From NCBI GenBank assembly GCA_033296875.1, contig MU860015.1:124001-188000 (forward strand): DNA of 64,000 nt, written 5' to 3'. Shown piece by piece: positions 45,865 to 56,386 of this stretch (the stretch's first letter is position 1; each line of letters starts with the position of its first letter). The notes beneath the pieces were generated by a model. It saw only the letters and a program-made list of their open reading frames with translations, had not been told where the DNA came from and made no database searches. This DNA comes from Achaetomium macrosporum. Taxonomy: Eukaryota; Ascomycota; Sordariomycetes; Sordariales; Chaetomiaceae. The position numbers and the translations under genes were made by a program.

Positions 45865-45888
45865 GCTACCTAAGGTACCTTAGGTAGC
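45865..45888. repeat. Perfect 24-bp palindrome
   Basis: Half-site GCTACCTAAGGT followed directly by its exact reverse complement, with no spacer. Degenerate copies of the TACCTAAGGTA theme occur elsewhere in intergenic DNA here, for example near 6220 and 63070. Confidence 0.85.
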
Positions 45889-48206
45889 CTACCTCGTCAA
45901 CTCGATGGGCGGAAGATCAAGAGAACTTGGAGCTGTGAACTATAGGCACGTGATTTAGGCTGGTTTGAGGTTTGGAGGCTGAAAGGATAGTCTAGGGGCC
46001 GGAGCACTGGAAAGGAGACTGCGACACAGTTGCTCATTTTCGAACTTGTCTCCGGTGGCATTGTGCGGTGACCAAATCTTGCTGGCCACTTCGGCTGGAG
46101 CCTTCCATTCTGCCTTGTCTATATATAGCTTATTTCCAACGCTTATCCACATGGACTGTCTCCTCTGCATCTATTTGCGCCTTGTCTCATTATTTCGAAG
46201 TGAGTGCAGCCTCGCTCTCATGCGGCATGAACTCGAGCCCGCATGAACAGCGCAGGATAAGACGACTGATCTAAAGGTGAACAGCCTCAAGTGAGGAGGC
46301 TCACTTCAAGTCGGTCCGAGTCTGTTCAGAAGCGGCACACCACCTTTCGGCCGCAGCCTTCAGTACTAGTCTGGCCGTACCCTTCGAACTTGCTGAGGAC
46401 CTCGTGGGTGATAGCAGCAATGATGTAGATCGAGCAGTCAAGTGGAACATTGGGGACCGGCACGAGTCAGAAACACGCCAATATGACGGAACGAGGCGTC
46501 ATCGAACTGATCGTATCTGTGAGTCTTCCAGTGGAAGAGAACTTAGACGGAGCTACTGATCACGGATTCTAGATAAGCAGTCCCCTTTGTCACGTTTTGA
46601 ACTTCGGCCATCCCCGGATGGCCGTTGCGGAAGCACAGTCCATCTGAAAGATGAAGCCGTCAATGGAAGGGCTATGTCATTAACCAGCATGGCTGATTGC
46701 ACACCGTCCCAAGAGACATCTGCCGAATCCAAATCTGCAGGGGTTAATAGTGCTGGGAGGTAATCCAAGCTATGGAAGTCTTCTGGAAGCCTGGAGGGAA
46801 GCCAAGGCGCTCGGGAGTGTTCGTAAACAAACGGCGAGGACGACCCGCAATTCAGGCTGTCACCAGATGCTCGGGAAACAAGGGGCTTGGCAAACCAGCG
46901 GAAAGATGAAACAGGGCATGAAACATCAGGAGCACGGCTCGCCTTCAACGTTCTGATCTCAGCTTCCAGCACGCCAGAGCCGTTCCTGCGCCACCAGATC
47001 TTTGGCGTTGCCGGGGTTCCCGAGCATCTGCAAACGTGCTGCACCCTTGGGGTTGCCTCGAATGATTCGAAAAATCACGGTCTGTCTTCTGCTTGCCCGT
47101 CTGGCTCAAGCCGAGTCGAGTCTTCCTCGATGTCTTGAGCTTACTATGATGCAGCAAGGACCACAATGTGACGGCAGTCGCACGTCCACCATACGTGTAT
47201 GTCCGAGTTGGCCACTCTTCCTGTTGTCGTTGTCTCCTTTGACATTGGACCCGGCGTTTGTGGAAAATGCAGGCGAGAAGGATCCCTTGTTAATGCCCTG
47301 TGCCCCTCCAAGCCCCTCACCCGCCATCCGCAATCCTCACGAGGAACGACCCCAGGTTGAGGGATGTCTTCTCAGAGAACTTGAAAATACTCGTTCCGTT
47401 CGTTCTCAGCCATGGCCTCGCTTCACAGGCGAATCTCGGCCTTTGTCAAGTGCGGCAAACCCGTCCCGTTTCGCATTGTTGCCTGTGTTGATCCCTGTCG
47501 CCACGCGACACATGCAGCCCGCGCAAACCGCGCCCCTTCTCTGCTGATCCCACTCACTTTTCCACGCTCCTCTCACATCCCACAATGTCCAAACTTTGTT
47601 TTCCAATACCACCAGGAACAGAATCCGCTGCCCTAAATCGTCCGCCGTACCTTGTTTTCGCACTAATATTGGTCTGACCCTTCAAGTTAATTCCAGGCTC
47701 CCGTGAGTAGCCTACTCGGCACACGTTGACGTTGCATTCGGCATCCCCTTTTCTGAAACGGTCTGACGCATTGTACAGGGGACACCCATCCTAACCGCTC
47801 CCGCTCCGTTTGCCGTGTCGCCCCCTGCAACCGGCTTTGTTTGCCGTTCAACTTCATTCGCACGACGATTTGGCGTCCGCAGTGGCCGAACGTGATCATC
47901 CCATTGTGGGCGACCCAGAGGACGATCTACGGCCAGTCTACCCCTGGCAGCCCAAAGGCTCAAAGCGCGGCACGTTCCCAGTCGTTCGATCAGTGACGCA
48001 GTTGCCGCTCCCATCTGCTTGCTTACTGGCTTGGACACACACGCGGTCCCCCAGCACAGCCCGCCCCCGGACTCGCCGCGCGCAACAAGTGCCCAGCCTG
48101 CCCTTCACTCCTTCCGTTGCCCCCTACCCCGGTCCTTGTCTCGAGGCAAGACGAACCATATAAATCAACAACCCACCTGTCAGACAACCGTACCCGTCCC
48201 GCCGCC

Positions 48207-49132
48207 ATGTCGAATCCTACGCCAGCCCAGGAAGAGTTTGCCGCCTTCTTGGACAAAAATAGTCGCTCAGAACTCGACAGAATCCACCCCGAGGACCGCG
48301 ACGCTGTGGCCGAAGAGCTCAACGAGCAAAGTGAGGACGAGGAAGACCGCTACCGGGCAGCACAGATCGACGCTGCCATGCGAATGCCCACCATGGACAC
48401 GCGCACAGAGATCAGACTGCCTCCCCCGTCTTTCGACAGCGGTCGCTCAACCGGCGTGAAGGGCGTCATCGCCGACGCCAGGTCATACGAGGCCGCGCGA
48501 CGCACGAAATGGAAGGACAGAGTGCGCGCCGCGCGCCGCAGCGTGTTCGGCCTGGATGGCGGCAGGCAGGGCCGGAGCAGCGAGCAGGAGAGTGAGGGCA
48601 GCGGCGCCGAGGACCCCGACGAAGAAAAGTTCCTGAAGCAGTGGCGGGAGAGCCGGAGACGCGAGCTCGAGGAAGAGAGCAAGAATCCCGTGCGGAACAG
48701 AAGGACGAGCCCGAGTATCAGGCTCTATGGTCGCTTTGACCACGTGGATGCCCTAGGGTATCTCGATGCGATCGAAAAGGTCGGGAGGGAGACGGTAGTT
48801 GTCGTGTTCGTCTACGACCACGAGGTTCGTGCCAGCCTTGGCCAAACGTCTATTGGTGTTCTCTAGACTGACCCAGTGAACAGTGTGCCGTGTCGGCAGC
48901 CATCGAGTCTGCTCTAGTTCCCCTTGTCAGCACCTACCCCGCCGTCCGTTTTGTTAAGGTGCATTTCGAGGACATCGAGTTTGACAATGCTGGCGTGCCG
49001 GCGATTCTCGCATATCGAAACCAAGGCGACTTGTTCGCCAACCTGACCGGCATCCTGGAGATGATTCCGGACGACGACGATTTCGATACCGAGTCGCTCA
49101 GGAAGCTCTTTATCCAGCAAGGCATATTGTAG
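48207..49132 (+). CDS. Phosducin-like protein (PhLP1/BDM-1 type)
   Basis: Cytosolic co-chaperone that works with the CCT chaperonin to fold Gbeta and assemble Gbeta-gamma. In Cryphonectria the homologue BDM-1 is needed for Gbeta accumulation. Exon 1 is 48207-48824, the intron 48825-48883 and exon 2 48884-49132, giving 288 residues. The N-terminus (MSNPTPAQEEFAAFLDKNSR) is helical and acidic. A charged region with EEKFLKQWRESRRRELEEE precedes the thioredoxin-like C-terminal domain (FDHVDALGYLDAIEKVGRET, VVVVFVYDHE|CAVSAAIES across the intron, YPAVRFVKVHFEDIEFDNAG, VPAILAYRNQGDLFANLTG). The phosducin family shares exactly this thioredoxin-like fold without a CxxC. The ATG at 48207 has a GCCGCC ATG G-like context. 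Confidence 0.92.
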
Positions 49133-50917
49133 CTGATGTCCTAAGGAGCCATGCTCACCTCTTCTGAAGCGATAGACAATGCTGTTACCTCGATTAAGGG
49201 TCTGGGCTGGACTGGACCCTCGCGTTGCCTTTTTGGCTCTTACGGTTGGCCTGACCATCTGGATCTCCATCTACACGTAATGATATGGATGTGCGAGATG
49301 TGACACATGCGGAGATACCACGGGTGCAAATTTACGCGGAGTTCTTGGGTTGACTGGTGATGGTTGGGATTTTGTTGGGGCCGTCATGCTTTGTATATTC
49401 ATTGTAACTCTAGGATACCTAAGTTCTGGGGATGGTTTCCTTCGGGGTCAGCAATCGACGGATAGAGGATACCTTATTACACGTTGCCTGACCTTATCCT
49501 GACCTTATATGAGCGCTCTACTTCATGCTGTCACTATAGCCGTCCAAGTCGTCCAGACCAGCTAAGGAGCGCGTCCTCGATGCAGTGAGAAACCGGCAAA
49601 GGTCAGCTTACGGAGTGAACCGGCATGAATCGGCTGATGAGAATCTTCCATGAAAAGCGATTTCGCAAAACTTCGTCTATAGTAACGCGATTCCTGCGAT
49701 GTACTCGAGGGTTATTTCCTATATTTTCCATTGTGCTCTTCAGCTCACTCACTGAAATCTCCAGGCTTGCATTCATGTCCTTGTCATGCTCGGTTCGTAC
49801 TCCGATGTTGCATCGGGCCCCAACATGTGAAGTGCTACCCTTCAGCCAGAAAAAGCCGTACACCAAATGTCAAGATGGAACGGAATGCACTACGTAGTTA
49901 CTAAAGTAACTTAATCGTCCCGTTTCTTTCTTTTCCTCCCTCCTCTTCCTCTTCTTCCTTCTCTTTCTCTTCTTTTTTCCCCTTTTCTTTCTTTTTTTCA
50001 GATTTAACGCTGTTTCCTTGACTCCTTCTTGCTTGAACTGTCAGGATATTTTGGTGTACGGCTTTTTTTGAGGAGTCCCGTGTGCAGTGGGGTCCCTGGG
50101 CTGATGTCTCCACAACAACTGGTTGTAGATCCCAGCTTGGGCGTCATAAGTGCGTTAACGCCAGCAGGACCCCGCTCATTATCACTTGAACTTACACGCC
50201 AGTATGAGGCAGTTAGGTTCCTGCAATACGTACCGTAGTCGCGCAGATAGCGGAGGATGGTCTGAGATCAAGGGCATCTCCGGATTATGATTTCAACATT
50301 CATATGCCAGGTGACCTTTCAGTGGAGGTTCTGTGATTCGGAACCGGGCACTTATAACCCCGCTCTGCCCCCAATCTTCTTCCGTCACAGCCCGCTGCAG
50401 GTTGCTTCATCCCCAATTCATCCTTTGCTCTGTACTGGATATGCCCCATTTAGATGAAGCCATTCCCCGTGATGTCTTTTTGATATCTTCGCCATTGTTC
50501 GCTCTCGCAGCTGCCGACAAGCTCCGAGGGGCTCTCAGAAGTTGACACGACTTACTCCCTTGCTGTTTTCCCCACCTCAGCCAGTTTAAGGCAGCTTCGC
50601 CGCCCAGACAGGCAGAAGCCCAAGGACTTGCAGCCATTTGGGCTGAACTCGATTCATCATCATACCCGACTCAAACAGAAAAGGCCATTGCAGCCCTCTG
50701 GTTAGTTCACTCTGTTCTGGTAAATCACGTCGTTTATTTAAGGTAGTTTTCGGGCGTTGAATTCCTTCTCCCACCCCGACCTCTCAGCCTTACTCGAGAA
50801 GCCCCTCCTTCCTCGTGCCGCACAGTGCACCAACCCAACAGCCTGCATCCTACCTTCTCGATCCCTGCACACCTTAAGCTGCATGACTCGACTCAAGCAC
50901 GGCTGGCATTTTATCTA
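49133..50917. other. 1.8 kb intergenic with MITE-like copy B
   Basis: Phosducin-like 3' flank, a repeat element at 49848-50069, and the promoter and leader of the next gene. Nothing else recognised. Confidence 0.55.
49848..50069 (+). mobile_element. MITE-like inverted-repeat element, copy B
   Basis: 222 bp. The left arm AGAAAAAGCCGTACACCAAA is at 49848-49867. The right arm TTGGTGTACGGCTTTTTTT is at 50051-50069. Between them are about 50 bases of mixed sequence, a pyrimidine tract (about 49918-50000), then CAGATTTAACGCTGTTTCCTT and a CTTGACTCC motif shared with copy C. No coding capacity. Confidence 0.8.
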
Positions 50918-53620
50918 ATGGAACCGCGGACTAGCGACTGTCCACAAGACGAGACCCGAACACGCAGCTTCGGAGACGACGATACTCATCTCGCGGCGTC
51001 AGAACACCGGCTTGCTACCTCTTTACCCATTCTTCGGTTTCCCCGACCGCAGGGGAGTCGGCATCTTGCCAACTGGGTCTCGAGCAGCTCCCCCGACATC
51101 ATGCAGCCGTCCAACATGTCCGATGCCAGCAGTCTGTCCGAATCGTCCTATGAAATCATCCACAGCACGGACACGGAGAGTCAGGATGACCGCCTGACCG
51201 AGTCGGTCGGCTCGCTCTCAGTGCCTCAGCCGGATGACGTGCAGAGCTTAGACGGGTCCGAGACACCCTCCCATGCAGAGTCGGACGAAGAGTTGGACCA
51301 TTCTTCTTATGTGCCGTCAATCACATATGCCGATCACGCTCTCTCGAACCCGTCCACCCAGCTGCCGCCAACCAGCCTGGAGTATGGATCATCCACTGAA
51401 GGATCCGGTGTCGTTGTCAGTTCGATTGAGTTACAGGAAGGGGATGCCGACGACGACCCTCTCTCGGGGAAAATATCGGCTAAGCATGCCGTTCGGGAGT
51501 TCAGTGAGGAGGAGTCCGCTGTAATCGCACAAGACTTGGACCTCCTCAGCACCCCGAAGCGCCTAGTAGCCTCGATCCGCCAGACCATGTCTCACTCGTA
51601 TCTCTCGACGCAAGAACCCCTGAGAGTCCTCTATGTCGGTCGAGCCGATGCCCAGCGAAGCATTGTGCTCAAGATCTGCAGTGCGATCTGGGCGTCGCCA
51701 AAGAATCCTTTTAACGGTCAAGACCACTTTGGCCGCTACCATGAGGGGGTGTACAACATAGTGCCCATTTCGTCTTTCGGCCCTACCCCTGAGCTTGATC
51801 TCATAGAGACATCTGCCTACCAGATCAAAGTCGAACACTGCACCTCAGCCGAACAGGTGGCTGGACAGGAAGGCTTCCTGGATGACGCCGTATATTCCGT
51901 TACGGTCGAACATGAGAGATCCTACACATCCTTCCTGCCAGCGAGCGGCTCGGTCATCCACCCAAAGTGGGATCTACCCCACGTTGCGATCTTCTTCTGT
52001 TCCGATTCGGATGATGCCGAGGCGGAACGGACGAGGCATGCCGCGTGGTGCTTCATGAACCGCCACGGTATCCCATCTGTCTTCATTGCCGAGCAGCAGA
52101 TGTTCTGCAAGCGATGGGACCAGTACATTGACGAACATGTAATTCATCTTTTCCTGGAGTCCCGAAATCCAGAGAGGCCATTGCCCCCGCAACGGTTTCC
52201 GATCGACTATGCATCCTTTTCAGATATCGATGCAAGGCAGATGAACCGCCACCTGGCCTATCTGACCGGATTGACCGAAGATGAAGAGACGTCTTTCGAC
52301 CAAGATGCTTCAGGGACCGAGTCAATGCTGGAGGCGGGGCTTCAAGTGCAGAAGGGGCTTGATAAGGCGAAACAAGTTCTCCATGAGCTCGTCGAGTGCA
52401 GCGATGTGAAGCGGTGGATTTGGGCTTTGCTCATCCCTGTCTTAGTTTCCATGGCCGCTCCGTTCTTGATTCCGATTTTCTCGGGATGGCTGCGTTCCGG
52501 AGGTCCCTCGCAACTTCAGCCATCCCCTTCCGGCGTCTGTGTCTCGCCACCGACCTACAAAGAAACTCTCGCTACCAGAAGCTCATCGGTAGCGACTTCC
52601 ACGACAACGGTCGTCATAAATGTCACCTCCACCAAGACTGTCCAGGTCAGTCAGACGAAGCCATCGACTAGTGCTCTGGCTTCTGCTTTGTCTTTCGCTG
52701 GGCTCCTCTCCGACAAACCTTCGGCTACCCCTGCCGAATCCGAGACCAGAAGGCCCGCCGACTCTACCAAGAGGACAGTCTGCTCAGTACGAGTCTACAG
52801 CCCGACGGAGTTTCTAGTGGCGATCCCGAGCCGCAACAAAGCGGTATGGCTTGCCGACGGCGCAATCGATATCGACGTGCGTCGTAGTGACGAGCAGATC
52901 AGAACCAAGATTTCGTCTGTGGATGAAGGCGTTCTCGTCGAGCTTGTTCCGAAAGACGCCTTTGGCGTACTGAACGTCTCTGTTATCACAACCCGCCGCC
53001 CCAGGATCAATGAGACATTCCAGGTGGATTTCGGCAGGAAGGCTCTCGCAGAGGCTTTTGATGCGGGTATGCAGTTGTTGCAGGGCATTGTTAAGAAGAT
53101 GTCAGTGGAAGTCGAGAGAGCATCACACCTCGTCGATGACGCTCGCAAGTTCCGAGGGGAGGTCTTCTCCGCCATGGAGCACGCCTCGGAGGCGGTTCGG
53201 AGTCGCACGGCCGGCACGGTGAAGCGGACAACGGATAATGTTTGTGAACACATGGCTCGCCAGCTTGAGTCAGCCGAAACGATTCGCAAGGAGGTCGACT
53301 ACTCCATTCTTCGAGCGCAGATTGCTTCTAGGCTATGGTGGCTCAAGCTTCAGGGGAAGTCAGAAGAGTACGCCGAGTATGCGCGAAACGCTTCTCGCTT
53401 TCTTAACGTGAAGCATGATGAGCTCCTCAAGAATCGCTGCGACCGCAAGGGACAGGAGAAGAGCTCGCCGAAGGAGGTGAAGTCGTTCTTCGGCTTGCGA
53501 ATCGGGATGTATAGCCCCTGCAGGAAGAACTGTGCCAGGCGTGACGGGAGAGGAATGGACGTGAACTCACGTGACCGGGGTTGGGAACCTCGGTGGAAGA
53601 AGTTAATGGGAGGGGTGTAA
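50918..53620 (+). CDS. Single-pass membrane protein of unknown function, candidate organelle receptor
   Basis: Intact 900-residue frame; I do not recognise a named family. In order: a Ser/Asp-rich N-terminus with SDASSLSESSYEIIHSTD (about residues 68-85), which contains a Y-x-x-I core beside Ser/acidic residues and so resembles an Atg8-interacting motif; a folded region of about residues 200-450 (EPLRVLYVGRADAQRSIVLK, WDLPHVAIFFCSDSDDAE); one hydrophobic span at about 500-525 (WIWALLIPVLVSMAAPFLIP); a Ser/Thr-rich stretch; a beta-sandwich-like segment (VCSVRVYSPTEFLVAIPSR); and charged amphipathic helices to about residue 850. The frame is open from 50825 but the first ATG is 50918; MSDASS at 51116 is an alternative start. 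The layout recalls membrane receptors for selective autophagy, but that is inference from shape only. Confidence 0.8.
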   Translation: MEPRTSDCPQDETRTRSFGDDDTHLAASEHRLATSLPILRFPRPQGSRHLANWVSSSSPDIMQPSNMSDASSLSESSYEIIHSTDTESQDDRLTESVGSLSVPQPDDVQSLDGSETPSHAESDEELDHSSYVPSITYADHALSNPSTQLPPTSLEYGSSTEGSGVVVSSIELQEGDADDDPLSGKISAKHAVREFSEEESAVIAQDLDLLSTPKRLVASIRQTMSHSYLSTQEPLRVLYVGRADAQRSIVLKICSAIWASPKNPFNGQDHFGRYHEGVYNIVPISSFGPTPELDLIETSAYQIKVEHCTSAEQVAGQEGFLDDAVYSVTVEHERSYTSFLPASGSVIHPKWDLPHVAIFFCSDSDDAEAERTRHAAWCFMNRHGIPSVFIAEQQMFCKRWDQYIDEHVIHLFLESRNPERPLPPQRFPIDYASFSDIDARQMNRHLAYLTGLTEDEETSFDQDASGTESMLEAGLQVQKGLDKAKQVLHELVECSDVKRWIWALLIPVLVSMAAPFLIPIFSGWLRSGGPSQLQPSPSGVCVSPPTYKETLATRSSSVATSTTTVVINVTSTKTVQVSQTKPSTSALASALSFAGLLSDKPSATPAESETRRPADSTKRTVCSVRVYSPTEFLVAIPSRNKAVWLADGAIDIDVRRSDEQIRTKISSVDEGVLVELVPKDAFGVLNVSVITTRRPRINETFQVDFGRKALAEAFDAGMQLLQGIVKKMSVEVERASHLVDDARKFRGEVFSAMEHASEAVRSRTAGTVKRTTDNVCEHMARQLESAETIRKEVDYSILRAQIASRLWWLKLQGKSEEYAEYARNASRFLNVKHDELLKNRCDRKGQEKSSPKEVKSFFGLRIGMYSPCRKNCARRDGRGMDVNSRDRGWEPRWKKLMGGV

Positions 53621-54872
53621 GCACACACTTCGCAGGATTTTATGTCTACACTAGCGTCTTTCCTTTGTGCTGGGCGGTCTATCGGATGGGTACACGGGCG
53701 TGGAGGAAGGGAATATCTACTTATGGGAAATGGCTGCTGCTCCGGGATCAAGGAGCTGAGGGACATGGGCTGGGAGTTGCGTGGATTTGCTTTGCTTAAC
53801 CTCGAGGTCATATATTGCGTTGGCTCTTTACCGTTCTTGCACTTGCCTGTCTCGATTCTAACTGAACCGAGTGTTCCTGTATGTGTCTCTACTGTAGCCC
53901 GGCTTGGCGTCGTACTCCATATCAGCCAGGTCAATCAAGTATCCCGGGATGACATCTGAGGAAGGCAGGCAGAGTAAAATGGATCTCGGCCATCTACCTT
54001 AAACGATACTGTACGCGTGTCGCAGCGAAGAGGCCTCGAGACATGCATACTAATACTTGCTAGCCCGGCACCCTGTGGTCAGAAAAAGCCGTACACTAAA
54101 CATGGAAGACTAAACGAAATTCAGTAGTAAATTCATCTCACTCCTTTCTTTCTTTCTCCCTTCTCTTCTTTTCCTCTTCTTCCTTCTCTTTCCTTTCATT
54201 TTTCCTTCTTCATTTCTTTTAGGTCTAATTCTGTTTGCTTGACTCCTTTTACTTGAACCGACGGGGCGTTTGGTGTCCGCCTTTTTTGACCATGAGGTGC
54301 CGGGCACGTTGGGGTTTAACAATCTGAGATTGACTTACCTCAATCGAACCCAATATGCTTGTAGCAGAATATTTATGACCCAATCAGCATGTTCCTAGCG
54401 GGCGCCCAGGCTCCACTGCAGACAGCCCAAGCATTGCCGATTTTCTCGGGCTGCTGCCATATTGGTTTGGGGATGAGGGGCAACAGTGTGCAACAACAAC
54501 CATCAGGCACCTGCTACTTACCTGCACCTTATCCACTTTCCGCAACTCCCAGACATCTTCTGCCACGCCAGCGCACTGCAAGGTACACCGGATATAGTGT
54601 CCTTGTTCCAACGGAAGTTGCAGCATTTGGTACGTTTCCTTCGATTTTCGGTTCCCGTCGCGCTTCTGCCCCGCCGCCAAATACCCCGCCTCTTTTCCGT
54701 TTTGATCAACTTCGTCAAAAATGAGCCCGAACAAATGGTGGGGGAGGGGCTAGGAGAGGGAGCACGCGACGATACAGATCGCGACTGCGATAGATGTTGA
54801 AGAAGGCTGGCTTCGCTAACACGCTGAGCTGCCAGTATCCCAATAACCCTCATCGACAACTGAGCCGTCAAA
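53621..54872. other. 1.25 kb intergenic with MITE-like copy C
   Basis: Holds the 3' end of the membrane-protein gene, a repeat element at 54063-54305 and the YRB1 promoter. No other gene seen. Confidence 0.55.
54063..54305 (+). mobile_element. MITE-like inverted-repeat element, copy C (longest arms)
   Basis: 243 bp. The left arm starts GCCCGGCACC at 54063 and runs through GGTCAGAAAAAGCCGTACAC. The right arm, read on the other strand, starts with the same GCCCGGCACC (54296-54305) and runs through GGTCAAAAAAGGCGGACACC. The arms are therefore about 38 bp and roughly 80% identical. The core pyrimidine tract spans about 54140-54215, followed by TTGCTTGACTCC as in copy B. No open frame. Confidence 0.78.
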
Positions 54873-55784
54873 ATGTCTGCCGAAAACGACAACAAGTCGC
54901 TCGAGGAGGTTAAGGCGCCTGAGGCAAAGGCGGAGGAGACGCAGGAGGTATGTCCGACACGTCGGCGCGTCACATTTTGCGTGAGTTCTTGCACGGTTGC
55001 GCCCCGGCTAACCCGTGCTGTTTCACCGCAGACTGCCACCGATGCTAAGCCCGTGACCTCTTCGTCCGTGTTCTCCATGTTTGGTGGTGGTGCCAAGAAG
55101 GAGAAGAAGGAGGATGAGGATCGCGGCGATAACTCTGGCAGCGCCAAGGCGCAGCGTGAAGCCGCTGCCGCCGCCGCCGCCGCTGCTGCGAAGGATGGCG
55201 AGGAGGACGACCAGGCCCCGGAGTCCGACGACGTCCACTTCGAGCCCGTCATTCACCTGACAGAGAAGGTCGAAACCAAGACCAACGAGGAGATGGAGGA
55301 GCAGGTCTTCAAGATGCGTGCCAAGCTCTTCAAGTATGTTGCCGAAACGCGCGAATGGAAGGAGCGCGGTACTGGCGATGTACGCCTGCTCAAGCATCGC
55401 GAGAACGGCAAGACTCGGCTAGTCATGCGCCGCGACAAGACCCTCAAGGTCTGCGCCAACCACTATGGTATGTACACTCCGAGCCCTGCTGGTTAGTATT
55501 GTCCCAGAGGCTTACCAATAACAGTCGTCCCCGAGATGAAGCTCTCCCCCAATGTTGGGTCCGACAGGAGCTGGGTCTGGAACGTCGTTGCTGATGTGAG
55601 CGAGGGCGAGCCCGAGGCTCTCACCCTGGCCATCCGGTTCGCCAACTCAGACAATGCCAACCAATTCAAGGACGCCTTCTTGAAGGCCCAGAAAGAGAAC
55701 GAGAGCTTGTTTAAGAAGGCGAGCGAGGAGAAGGAGGAAACGAAAGTGGAGGAGAAGGAGGAGAAGAAGGAGGAGTCTGCGTAG
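54873..55784 (+). CDS. YRB1: Ran-binding protein 1 (Yrb1)
   Basis: Binds RanGTP and helps RanGAP release and hydrolyse it during nuclear export, acting mostly in the cytoplasm. Exons 54873-54947, 55032-55467 and 55525-55784 give 256 residues. The Ran-binding domain begins DDVHFEPVIHLTEKVETK and includes VFKMRAKLFKYVAETREWKE, GTGDVRLLKHRENGKTRLVM, RRDKTLKVCANHY and, after intron 2, RSWVWNVVADVSEGE. The C-terminal end is Lys/Glu-rich with FKDAFLKAQKENESLFKK. A poly-Ala/Glu linker precedes the domain. Length is close to yeast Yrb1 with a longer N-terminus. The start lies in CAAAATGTC. Confidence 0.95.
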
Positions 55785-56386
55785 AGTTGGGAGTTCTCTG
55801 CTGGTTCACGGAAACGATGAGCCCAGGATTAAGCACCAACGATCCCAACACAGCATGCACCGTCTTCCTGGGGAGGAACTGAGGAAGGCGGGTGTTACAG
55901 ATCCTAACATGACCCCATGAACCCCCCCCCCCAAACAAAACACCCATCTAGTCAGAGCGGGACAGAGCTCGTCATCCCTTCCTGCGAGAGAAATACCAGC
56001 GAATGTAGCTGTAGATAGACCAAACACCATTGAGTCGCCCTGCCTCTTACCACAGAAGTGACAATACGCCCTGACGTCTGTGGCCGTGTAACAAAAGTAG
56101 AAAGAACAGTGTTCAATGGCGGGCATTCAGGACAGTGCCGGTTGAAGGAGAGAAGAGAACAATGCACAGACCGCCAATATTATAAGCCTTCCTGTGACCT
56201 GCATATTTCATCGTCGGTCTGATCTGGCTCTTTTACCTGGTGGTTGTTTACTGCCACTGCCTTTCGCTTTCCTCATTTTCTCCGGCACAACCTCGGAATT
56301 TCCTCACCTTCAACACCGTGTTTCTCACAGTACACACTCAACTTCCCCACGGACCTTGAAATCAAGCTGCACAGCCACGATCAAAA
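55785..56386. other. Intergenic
   Basis: About 600 bases between the YRB1 stop and the TAF14 start. A run of 11-12 C residues is at about 55920-55932. No gene seen. Confidence 0.6.

Larger units (their letters stand above)
44321..48206. other. 3.9 kb gene-poor region between G-beta and phosducin-like gene
   Basis: The largest gap in the window. It contains an Smc6-like coding fragment (about 45395-45751), a perfect palindrome (45865-45888) and a small imperfect hairpin at 46285-46310. The last 500 bases before 48207 look like the leader of the phosducin-like gene. A 163-codon minus-strand frame at 46553-47044 has no recognisable content. Confidence 0.6.

Noticed and set aside
46321..46480. 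About 43-codon minus-strand frame ending in GCGRKVVCRF
   Set aside because: Looks like the end of a small Cys-containing protein, but a stop lies just upstream and no splice site gives a convincing longer gene.
46553..47044. 163-codon minus-strand frame
   Set aside because: Contains many Ser, Arg and Pro codons with no recognisable domain; treated as chance.
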